5,792 nucleotides of DNA from Nocardioidaceae bacterium. GTDB lineage: Bacteria > Actinomycetota > Actinomycetes > Propionibacteriales > Nocardioidaceae. Shown piece by piece: positions 1-4,145 of this stretch. Numbering within the stretch: position 1 is the stretch's first letter; each line of letters opens with the position of its first letter. The position numbers and the translations under genes were made by a program. The notes beneath the pieces were generated by a model. It was given only the letters and a program-made list of their open reading frames with translations, was not told the DNA's origin and did not search any database. The stretch lies in the NCBI GenBank assembly GCA_020438665.1, contig JAGQUE010000209.1, positions 1 to 5,792 on the forward strand. Direction: 5' to 3'.

Positions 1-410
1 GGCGTGCCGACGACGACGTCGACGCCGGTGGCCAGCGCCTCGAGCTGCGGCTCATAGCCGACGCCGCCATAGACCGTCAGCACCCGCATCCCGCGGTCGG
101 CGCCGGCGAGGGCGAGGTCGCCGGAGACCTGGAGCGCCAGCTCACGGGTGGGCGCCACGATGAGCGCCTGGGGCTTGCCCTGGGGCAGCTCGGCATAGTC
201 GGGGTCGTGCGGCGCAACGCTGCGCTGCAGCACGGGGATGCCGAAGGCCAGGGTCTTGCCGGTGCCCGTGCGGGCCTGGCCGATCAGGTCGGTGCCCAGC
301 AGGGCGACGGAGAGGGTCATCTCCTGGATGGGGAAGGGGGTGGTGATGCCGCCGCGCTCGAGCGCGTCGCAGATCTCGGGGAGTACCCCGAGCTCACGGA
401 AGGTGGTCAA
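1..410 (-). CDS. DEAD-box RNA helicase, N-terminal part (runs off the left edge)
   Basis: ATP-dependent RNA helicase of the DEAD-box (RhlE-like) family, which remodels RNA duplexes or RNA-protein complexes in the cytoplasm. Seen in the 136 codons present: an upstream aromatic Phe4, Q motif GITTPFPIQ (residues 21-29), motif I ARTGTGKT (46-53), motif Ia PTRELALQ (87-94) and the GG motif YGG (114-116). The window ends inside the GTP(GR) motif Ib, so the DEAD box and the second RecA domain lie outside. The TTG at 408-410 is preferred as start. The frame stays open to an ATG at 504-506, but those 32 extra codons are Arg-rich and only about half end in G/C, unlike the body of the gene. Neither start has a Shine-Dalgarno sequence. 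The gene is divergent from the ferritin-like gene, as for rhlE (Rv3211) and Rv3210c of M. tuberculosis from memory. The family call is secure; the start is not. Confidence 0.93.
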   Translation of the reverse strand, partial: MTTFRELGVLPEICDALERGGITTPFPIQEMTLSVALLGTDLIGQARTGTGKTLAFGIPVLQRSVAPHDPDYAELPQGKPQALIVAPTRELALQVSGDLALAGADRGMRVLTVYGGVGYEPQLEALATGVDVVVGT

Positions 411-480
411 GGCCGTAGGTCGCTTTCGTGTGGTCCGAGTCGAGCGGCGGACTCCACGAGAACGGGTCTGCCGCGCACAT
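394..480 (-). CDS. Possible 28-codon upstream ORF overlapping the helicase start
   Basis: In the leader of the helicase gene, an ATG at 478-480 opens a 28-residue frame beginning MCAADPFSWS and ending at a TGA (394-396) that lies inside the helicase gene, overlapping the TTG start. About 22 of its 27 non-start codons end in G or C, whereas the overlapping upstream extension of the helicase frame is near 50 percent. A GGAGGGG sequence (494-500) lies 13 bases upstream of the ATG, which is farther than ideal. If translated, it could deliver ribosomes to the helicase TTG, which has no ribosome binding site of its own. The peptide is not recognised, and a chance ORF remains quite possible. Confidence 0.25.
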   Translation of the reverse strand: MCAADPFSWSPPLDSDHTKATYGLDHLP

Positions 481-533
481 GCTGGTGATGGGTCCCCTCC
501 GCGCATCGGGCGCTGGAGCCGGGCCTCGCGACG

Positions 534-554
534 CCCACCGCTCCCGGTGGGAGC
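534..554. repeat. Overlapping inverted repeats in the helicase / ferritin-like divergent region
   Basis: CCCACCG (534-540) and CGGTGGG (545-551) form a perfect 7-bp stem with a CTCC loop. The same bases can instead form GCTCCC (540-545) with GGGAGC (549-554), a 6-bp stem with a GGT loop, and the two stems exclude each other. If the minus-strand promoter at 573-578 is real, this falls within the first tens of bases of the helicase transcript. It has no T-run, so it is not an obvious terminator. It could equally be a protein binding site in the divergent promoter region. Confidence 0.5.
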
Positions 555-572
555 AGCCGAACGTCCGGATCG

Positions 573-578
573 ATCCTA
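573..578 (-). promoter_or_regulatory. Candidate -10 element for the helicase gene
   Basis: Read on the minus strand this is TAGGAT, a good match to the actinobacterial TAnnnT -10 consensus. No convincing -35 is visible at the usual spacing. Transcription would begin near 566 and give a leader of about 156 bases before the TTG at 410. Four of its bases fall inside the perfect palindrome GGATCGATCC (567-576). Confidence 0.4.
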
Positions 579-582
579 TCGG

Positions 583-588
583 TACGGT
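583..588 (+). promoter_or_regulatory. Candidate leaderless -10 element for the ferritin-like gene
   Basis: TACGGT fits TAnnnT and ends six bases before the ATG at 595, the spacing expected if transcription starts at the A of the start codon. There is no real Shine-Dalgarno sequence in front of this ATG, only GGTGG, which fits leaderless translation. No -35 element is apparent. Confidence 0.35.
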
Positions 589-594
589 GGTTCC

Positions 595-1287
595 ATGACT
601 GAATCGGCGGGAGCCGGTGCGCTGGAGGACCCGACCTATCGTCAGGCGGTCATCGACCTGCTGGGCGTGATCGCCTATGGCGAGCTGTCGGCGTTCGACC
701 GGCTGGCCGAGGACGCCAAGCTGGCGCCGTCGCTGGACGACAAGCTGGCGATGGCCGCGATGGCGACCGCGGAGTTCGGCCACCTGGTGGCCCTGCGGGA
801 GCGGATCGTCGACCTGGGCGCGGACGCCTCGGCGGCGATGGCGCCGTTCCGTGACGCCCTGGACGACTTCCACGCCCACACCAGCCCTGCCGACTGGTAC
901 GAGGGCCTGATCAAGGCCTATGTCGGTGACGGTCTGGCCGCCGACTTCTACCGCGAGATCGCGGCCTACCTCGACTCCGAGACCCGTGACGTGATCGTCG
1001 GGTCGCTCCAGGACGCCGGACACGCCGACTTCGTGGTGGACCGCGTCCGCGCCGGCATCGAGGCCGACCCGCGACTCGCCGGCCGACTGGCACTGTGGGG
1101 CCGCCGCCTGATGGGGGAGGCGCTCTCCCAGGCGCAACGGGTGGCGGCCGACCGCGACGCGCTGACGGTCCTGGTCGCGGGCGGCGTCGACCGTCCCGGC
1201 ATGGACCTGGCTGCGCTGGGGCGGATGTTCAACCGGCTCACCGAGCGTCACGCCGACCGGATGACCCAGCTCGGCCTCGACGCCTGA
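595..1287 (+). CDS. Ferritin-like, MiaE-like family protein
   Basis: A 230-residue, mainly alpha-helical soluble protein that I place in the actinobacterial ferritin-like family named after MiaE (tRNA 2-methylthio-isopentenyladenosine hydroxylase). The pattern of a carboxylate di-metal four-helix bundle is visible: Glu30 in YGELSAF, the ExxH pair Glu60/His63 in TAEFGH, acidic residues Asp112 and Asp117 in YVGDGLAADFY, and a DxxH pair Asp140/His143 in QDAGH. This suggests a di-iron oxidase or hydroxylase, but no substrate can be read from the sequence; tRNA hydroxylation is only a family-name inference. The start is set by the conserved-looking N-terminus and by the drop in G/C-ending codons upstream. 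It is divergent from an RNA helicase, a pairing recalled for Rv3210c/Rv3211. It ends seven bases before a strong inverted repeat. Confidence 0.85.
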   Translation: MTESAGAGALEDPTYRQAVIDLLGVIAYGELSAFDRLAEDAKLAPSLDDKLAMAAMATAEFGHLVALRERIVDLGADASAAMAPFRDALDDFHAHTSPADWYEGLIKAYVGDGLAADFYREIAAYLDSETRDVIVGSLQDAGHADFVVDRVRAGIEADPRLAGRLALWGRRLMGEALSQAQRVAADRDALTVLVAGGVDRPGMDLAALGRMFNRLTERHADRMTQLGLDA

Positions 1288-1293
1288 CCCTCT

Positions 1294-1326
1294 CGCCGAG
1301 TCGTCACAGGGTGTGACGACTCGGCG
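1294..1326. terminator. Bidirectional stem-loop between convergent genes
   Basis: The arms at 1294-1308 and 1312-1326 are perfectly complementary over 15 bp (CGCCGAGTCGTCACA and its reverse complement) around a GGG loop. The repeat begins seven bases after the stop of the ferritin-like gene and lies about 43 bases beyond the stop of the GlsB-type gene on the other strand. It has no T-run on either side, which is common for terminators of high-GC actinobacteria. Its position between two convergent genes favours a shared terminator, or 3'-end protection for both transcripts. Confidence 0.8.
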
Positions 1327-1328
1327 CA

Positions 1329-1360
1329 GGTTGGGCTGGGTTGGTCAGCGGGTTGGCTGG
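1329..1360 (+). other. G-rich tract, possible two-tetrad G-quadruplex
   Basis: Just beyond the stem-loop the plus strand reads GGTTGGGCTGGGTTGG (1329-1344), then GGGTTGGCTGG (1350-1360). The first part has four G-runs of at least two with two-base loops, the layout of a two-tetrad quadruplex. It lies in the 3' region of the ferritin-like transcript and antisense to the 3' end of the GlsB-type transcript. G-rich sequence is common in such a genome, so a functional role is unproven. Confidence 0.35.
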
Positions 1361-1369
1361 ACCGGTGGG

Positions 1370-1642
1370 TCAGGACTGCTTGGTGCGGCCAGTGACACCG
1401 GCGGCGATCACGACCAGGACCGCCGCGACGACGACCTGCCAGACGTGGCGCCACCAGTCGATGCCGCTCGTCTGGGCATCGAAGAACAGGCTGTAGGCCC
1501 ACGTGCCGATCAGCATGCCGCCGATGCCGCAGACGATGGTCAGCCAGAGCGGGATGTTGTCCTTGTCGCCGGGAGCCACCCACTTGCCGAGCAGGCCGAT
1601 GATCAGGCCGCCAATGAGGGCCCACAGGATCGTTGCGAGCAT
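1370..1642 (-). CDS. GlsB/YeaQ/YmgE-family small membrane protein
   Basis: A 90-residue inner-membrane protein of the transglycosylase-associated / GlsB-YeaQ-YmgE family, often linked to general stress responses; its biochemical role is unknown. Three hydrophobic segments are visible: about residues 2-19 (LATILWALIGGLIIGLLG), 32-52 (containing the glycine-rich GIGGMLIG) and 67-85 (VWQVVVAAVLVVIAAGV). A short polar loop (APGDKDN) joins the first two. The length is typical. The ATG at 1640-1642 is chosen because GGAAGGAG (1647-1654) sits four bases upstream and the protein then starts directly with the first membrane helix; an in-frame ATG at 1708 would add 22 unlikely residues. It is transcribed towards the stem-loop shared with the ferritin-like gene. 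It probably has its own promoter (1703-1731) and is not clearly part of the tetR-DUF3107 unit upstream. Confidence 0.9.
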   Translation of the reverse strand: MLATILWALIGGLIIGLLGKWVAPGDKDNIPLWLTIVCGIGGMLIGTWAYSLFFDAQTSGIDWWRHVWQVVVAAVLVVIAAGVTGRTKQS

Positions 1643-1659
1643 GGTGCTCCTTCCGGATG

Positions 1660-1675
1660 CTGTGCAGCAGCACAG
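1660..1675 (-). repeat. Inverted repeat in the leader of the GlsB-type gene
   Basis: CTGTGC and GCACAG flank an AGCA loop as a perfect 6-bp stem. It lies five bases upstream of the ribosome binding site of the GlsB-type gene and downstream of the candidate promoter, so it would be in the mRNA leader. It could be an operator or a small RNA hairpin that tunes access to the ribosome binding site. Confidence 0.4.
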
Positions 1676-1702
1676 GAAGCCGAACTCTCGGCCATCAACA
1701 AC

Positions 1703-1731
1703 ATCCAAGCGACTCTGCCGGGACGAATCAA
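1703..1731 (-). promoter_or_regulatory. Candidate promoter for the GlsB-type gene
   Basis: On the minus strand TTGATT (1726-1731) and TTGGAT (1703-1708) are separated by 17 bases, resembling a housekeeping -35/-10 pair; TTGGAT is one mismatch from TAGGAT. Transcription would start near 1696 and give a leader of about 54 bases. I did not find an alternative-sigma (GTTT / GGGTA) promoter in this orientation, although the family is often stress-induced. Confidence 0.35.
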
Positions 1732-1779
1732 CGATTGAACGGACGCCATTGCGGGTAGGGAGGTGCCAGGTGTCCCTGC

Positions 1780-1998
1780 TCAGTGGCGGAAGCCCACCTG
1801 CCCGGCCACGCCGCCGCCGATCTCGACGTAGGCGAGCTTGTCACCGGGAACGACGATGTGGCGACCCTTGGTGTCCAGGAGCGTGAGCAGGCCGCCGCCG
1901 ACGGCCTCGGCGACCATCTTCTCGACGTCCTCGACGCTGTCGTTGACCTCGACGATGAGCTCGCGGTTGGCGTGCTGCACCCCGATCTTGACCTCCAC
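1780..1998 (-). CDS. DUF3107 family protein
   Basis: A 72-residue protein starting MEVKIGVQHANRELIVEV (GTG read as Met) and ending GGGVAGQVGFRH. It matches the small actinobacterial DUF3107 family, whose M. tuberculosis member is Rv3208A (TB9.4), recalled as sharing the MEVKIG start, a GLLTL.D..GR block and an AYVEIG block. No biochemical function is established. There is no signal peptide or membrane segment; alternating beta and alpha character suggests a compact cytosolic domain. The GTG start is fixed by AAGGAGG (2003-2009) four bases upstream and by the conserved MEVKIG. It follows the tetR stop by 72 bases on the same strand and is probably co-transcribed with it. No clear terminator is seen between its stop and the GlsB-type promoter. 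Confidence 0.88.
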   Translation of the reverse strand: MEVKIGVQHANRELIVEVNDSVEDVEKMVAEAVGGGLLTLLDTKGRHIVVPGDKLAYVEIGGGVAGQVGFRH

Positions 1999-2002
1999 GG
2001 GT

Positions 2003-2009
2003 CCTCCTT
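2003..2009 (-). promoter_or_regulatory. Ribosome binding site fixing the DUF3107 GTG start
   Basis: A full AAGGAGG on the minus strand, four bases before the GTG at 1996-1998. It makes the non-ATG start secure and suggests efficient translation. Confidence 0.85.
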
Positions 2010-2025
2010 GTGCTGTGCTCGTTGT

Positions 2026-2040
2026 GCCGGAAGGTCCGGC
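2026..2040 (-). repeat. Small hairpin between tetR and DUF3107
   Basis: GCCGGA (2026-2031) and TCCGGC (2035-2040) are perfectly complementary around a three-base loop. The hairpin lies in the gap of the tetR-DUF3107 unit, 16 bases upstream of the DUF3107 ribosome binding site. Without a T-run it is unlikely to stop transcription completely; it may be an mRNA processing or stability element, or chance. Confidence 0.35.
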
Positions 2041-2042
2041 CG

Positions 2043-2076
2043 CTGGTGGTTGGTCCAGTGTTCTGGTGGTTCAGTG
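2043..2076. repeat. Short imperfect direct repeat across the tetR stop codon
   Basis: CTGGTGGTT occurs at 2043-2051 and again at 2063-2071, each followed by CAGTG (2056-2060 and 2072-2076), after a four-base insert in the first copy and directly in the second. The second copy contains the tetR stop codon. It looks like a small local duplication at the 3' end of tetR; no function is evident. Confidence 0.4.
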
Positions 2077-2706
2077 CTCGTCGCTGCGCGGATAGCCGCG
2101 GATGCCGCGCCAGGCGAGCCCGGCGACCAGGGCGGCCGCCTCCTCCTGGGGGATCTCGCTGCGTTCCGAGAGCCAGAACCGCGCGCTGACCTGTCCCATT
2201 CCGACCAGCGCCACGGCCAGCAGTCGTGACGCATCGTCGGGCAGGCCGGTGTCCTCGTGGATGACCGAGGCGATCATGTCGGCGCAGTCGGAGGTGACCC
2301 GGTCGACGAGCTCGCGCACGGCCGGCTCGTTGGTGAGGTCGGACTCGAAGACGAGCCGGAACGCTCCGGTGTCGTTGGCGACGTAGTCATAGAAGGCGGT
2401 CATCGTCGCCGCGACACGCAGCTTGTTGTCGTGGGTGCTGTCGAGGGCCTTGCGGCAGTTGCCGACGATGATGTCGCAGGAGGCGTCGAGGAGCGCGAGA
2501 TAGAGGTCGAGCTTGCCGGGGAAGTGCTGGTAGAGCACCGGCTTGGAGACCCCGGCCCGGTCAGCGATGTCGTCCATCGCGGCAGCGTGGTAGCCCTGTG
2601 CCACGAAGACCTCCAGGGCCGACTCCAACAGCTGGGCGCGACGCTCGCGGCGCGGCATGCGGCCGCCGCGCGGCCGTGCCTCGTCGTCAAACCGCTCTGC
2701 GGACAC
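2071..2706 (-). CDS. TetR/AcrR-family transcriptional regulator
   Basis: A 211-residue TetR-family repressor-type DNA-binding protein. With the GTG start, the N-terminal helices begin at RRERRAQLLESALEVFVAQG (about 19-38), followed by the diagnostic helix-turn-helix MDDIADRAGVSKPVLYQHF (about 44-62). The C-terminal ligand/dimer domain (about 75-205) contains FYDYVANDTGAFRLVFESD. The layout and wording resemble Rv3208 of M. tuberculosis from memory; the ligand is unknown. Start choice: an ATG at 2719-2721 is in frame, but AAGGAG (2713-2718) overlaps its own first codons and sits six bases before the GTG at 2704-2706, so the GTG is the better start. A third option, ATG 2656-2658, would still keep the helix-turn-helix. 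It is divergent from moeZ and upstream of DUF3107 in the same direction. A palindrome at 2725-2739 suggests autoregulation. Confidence 0.92.
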   Translation of the reverse strand: MSAERFDDEARPRGGRMPRRERRAQLLESALEVFVAQGYHAAAMDDIADRAGVSKPVLYQHFPGKLDLYLALLDASCDIIVGNCRKALDSTHDNKLRVAATMTAFYDYVANDTGAFRLVFESDLTNEPAVRELVDRVTSDCADMIASVIHEDTGLPDDASRLLAVALVGMGQVSARFWLSERSEIPQEEAAALVAGLAWRGIRGYPRSDEH

Positions 2707-2712
2707 CCTGAG

Positions 2713-2718
2713 CTCCTT
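2713..2718 (-). promoter_or_regulatory. Ribosome binding site deciding the tetR start
   Basis: AAGGAG on the minus strand lies six bases before the GTG at 2704-2706. Because it overlaps codons 2-3 of the longer ATG-initiated reading, it argues that the ATG at 2721 is not the start. Confidence 0.7.
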
Positions 2719-2724
2719 CATCGG

Positions 2725-2739
2725 GCCGCGAACCGCGGC
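2725..2739. promoter_or_regulatory. Candidate TetR operator palindrome
   Basis: GCCGCG-AAC-CGCGGC is a perfect 15-base inverted repeat in the tetR-moeZ divergent region, directly in front of the tetR ribosome binding site. It starts where transcription from the -10 at 2746-2751 would begin, a common position for an autoregulated TetR operator. CG-rich palindromes arise easily by chance in such DNA, so this is an inference. Confidence 0.4.
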
Positions 2740-2745
2740 GGTGGC

Positions 2746-2751
2746 AGCCTA
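2746..2751 (-). promoter_or_regulatory. Candidate -10 element for tetR-DUF3107
   Basis: Reads TAGGCT on the minus strand, fitting TAnnnT. Transcription would start near 2739, about 33 bases before the GTG start. No clear -35 is visible. The rest of the 177-base gap (2752-2883) shows no convincing TAnnnT element for moeZ on the plus strand. Confidence 0.4.
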
Positions 2752-2873
2752 CCCGCCCGGCCCGGCACACCACGGTCCGGATCGCGGAACGGGCGCCGCA
2801 GCCCGCACCCCTCGGGGAACATGACCGGAGCCTCGTGTGTTGAGGTCAGACATCCCACCGAACCCCTGACCCT

Positions 2874-2877
2874 GGAG
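2874..2877 (+). promoter_or_regulatory. Ribosome binding site fixing the moeZ GTG start
   Basis: GGAG lies six bases before the GTG at 2884-2886. An in-frame ATG at 2821 would add 21 residues and has no good ribosome binding site; the M. tuberculosis homologue, recalled from memory, begins MSTSLPPLVEP, matching the start at 2884. Confidence 0.7.
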
Positions 2878-2883
2878 TACGCC

Positions 2884-4092
2884 GTGAGCATTCCCCCGCT
2901 GGTGGAGCCGGCCGCCGAGCTGACCATCGACGAGGTACGCCGCTACAGCCGCCACCTGATCATCCCTGACGTCGGGATGTCGGGGCAGAAGCGACTCAAG
3001 AACGCCAAGGTGCTGGTGATCGGCGCCGGCGGTCTCGGCAGCCCCGCGCTGATGTATCTCGCAGCCGCGGGCGTGGGAACCATCGGCATCGCCGAGTTCG
3101 ACGAGGTCGACGAGTCCAACCTGCAGCGCCAGATCATCCACGGCCAGTCCGATGTCGGCCGCCCCAAGGCGGAGTCCGCCCGCGACGCGGTGGCCGAGAT
3201 CAACCCGCTGGTCAACGTCGTCCTCCACCAGCAGCGGCTCGACAACGACAACGTCATGCAGGTCTTCGAGGGCTACGACCTCATCGTCGACGGCACCGAC
3301 AACTTCGCGACCCGCTACATGGTCAACGACGCCGCCTACTTCCTCGGCATCCCCTATGTCTGGGGCTCGATCTATCGCTTCGACGGCCAGGCCTCGGTGT
3401 TCGCGCCGACCCTCGCCGACGACGCGCCGTGCTACCGCTGCCTCTACCCCGAGCCGCCGCCGCCCGGCATGGTCCCGTCGTGCGCCGAGGGCGGCGTGCT
3501 GGGCGTGCTCTGTGCCTCGATCGGGTCGATCCAGGTCAACGAGGCGATCAAGCTGCTGACCGGCATCGGCGACCCGGCCATCGGCCAGCTCGTCATCTAT
3601 GACGCGCTCGAGCTGGAGTGGCGCAAGCTCAAGGTCCGCAAGGACCCCAACTGCGCGCTGTGCGGCGAGCACGCCACGGTCACCGGGCTGATCGACTATG
3701 AGACCTTCTGCGGCGCGATCTCCGAGGACGCCGCCTCGGCGGCCGCCGGGTCGACCATCTCGGTCGCCCAGCTGGAGGTCATGCTCAAGGAGCGCGAGAA
3801 CGGCGAGCGCGACTTCGTGCTCATCGACGTGCGCGAGCCCAACGAGTTCGAGATCAACCGGATCCCGGGCGCGGTCCTCATCCCGAAGGGCGAGTTCCTC
3901 AACGGCAACGCGCTCAGCGACCTGCCGCCGGTTGACGCCGGCAAGCAGGTGGTCCTCCACTGCAAGTCGGGGGTCCGCTCGGCCGAGGTGCTCGCCGTGC
4001 TCAAGGGCGCCGGCTACTCCGACGCGGTCCACGTGGGCGGCGGCGTGGTCGCCTGGGTCAACCAGATCGACCCGAGCCAGCCGTCCTACTGA
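2884..4092 (+). CDS. moeZ: MoeZ: E1-like sulfur-carrier adenylyltransferase fused to a rhodanese domain
   Basis: A 402-residue cytosolic enzyme that adenylates the C-terminal Gly-Gly of small sulfur carrier proteins (MoaD, ThiS, CysO types) and then supplies sulfur for a C-terminal thiocarboxylate, serving molybdopterin, thiamine, cysteine and related pathways. The N-terminal ThiF/MoeB domain (about 20-260) has the nucleotide loop GAGGLG (47-52), the NLQRQ segment with Arg82, DGTDN (136-140), and the SCAEGG segment with the candidate catalytic Cys200. Two zinc CxxC pairs are intact, Cys183/Cys186 (CYRC) and Cys257/Cys260 (CALC). The C-terminal rhodanese domain (about 300-398) has LIDVREPNEF and the active-site loop CKSGVR with Cys360, which would carry the persulfide. 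The length is typical of the actinobacterial MoeZ/MoeB fusion. The GTG start is supported by its ribosome binding site. It is divergent from tetR; no sulfur-carrier gene lies in this window, so the partner must be encoded elsewhere. Confidence 0.96.
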   Translation: MSIPPLVEPAAELTIDEVRRYSRHLIIPDVGMSGQKRLKNAKVLVIGAGGLGSPALMYLAAAGVGTIGIAEFDEVDESNLQRQIIHGQSDVGRPKAESARDAVAEINPLVNVVLHQQRLDNDNVMQVFEGYDLIVDGTDNFATRYMVNDAAYFLGIPYVWGSIYRFDGQASVFAPTLADDAPCYRCLYPEPPPPGMVPSCAEGGVLGVLCASIGSIQVNEAIKLLTGIGDPAIGQLVIYDALELEWRKLKVRKDPNCALCGEHATVTGLIDYETFCGAISEDAASAAAGSTISVAQLEVMLKERENGERDFVLIDVREPNEFEINRIPGAVLIPKGEFLNGNALSDLPPVDAGKQVVLHCKSGVRSAEVLAVLKGAGYSDAVHVGGGVVAWVNQIDPSQPSY

Positions 4093-4106
4093 TCCGGGCT
4101 GAGGGC

Positions 4107-4138
4107 GTGACCGTGTCGTGACCCCGTCCCGGTAGGTT
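4107..4138 (+). promoter_or_regulatory. Candidate leaderless promoter with direct repeats upstream of the DUF4129 gene
   Basis: TAGGTT (4133-4138) fits TAnnnT and ends seven bases before the ATG at 4146, so the transcript could start at or next to the start codon; no Shine-Dalgarno sequence precedes this ATG. Upstream, GTGACC is repeated at 4107-4112 and 4118-4123, an 11-base period, like the tandem half-sites bound by OmpR-family response regulators. One copy also resembles a -35, but at a long 20-base spacing. Confidence 0.4.
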
Positions 4139-4145
4139 CGCCGCC

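Noticed and set aside
411..506. In-frame ATG extension of the helicase by 32 residues
   Set aside because: Arg-rich and low-complexity, about half of its codons end in A/T, unlike the gene body, and there is no ribosome binding site. It remains possible as an annotated start.
238..594. Plus-strand extension of the ferritin-like gene upstream to 238
   Set aside because: It overlaps the helicase on the other strand and has no family resemblance; the family-like protein starts at 595.
394..1251. Minus-strand 285-codon open frame across the ferritin-like gene
   Set aside because: Antisense shadow of a high-GC gene without recognisable domains; only its last 28 codons are considered, as a possible upstream ORF.
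1643..1708. 22-residue N-terminal extension of the GlsB-type protein
   Set aside because: The strong GGAAGGAG at 1647-1654 lies inside it and points to the ATG at 1642.
1751..1755. GGGTA resembling a stress-sigma -10 near the GlsB-type gene
   Set aside because: It lies on the plus strand, pointing away from the GlsB-type gene and towards no plus-strand gene, and lacks a matching -35.
1741..1775. GGACGCC...GGTGTCC as terminator of DUF3107
   Set aside because: The arms mismatch on the minus strand, the loop is long, and there is no T-run.
2844..2871. GGTCAG...CTGACC inverted repeat in front of moeZ
   Set aside because: Only 6 bp with a 16-base loop and no other riboswitch-like features; within chance expectation.
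2257..2883. Plus-strand extension of moeZ to 2257
   Set aside because: It runs antisense through tetR; the moeZ ribosome binding site and family start agree on 2884.
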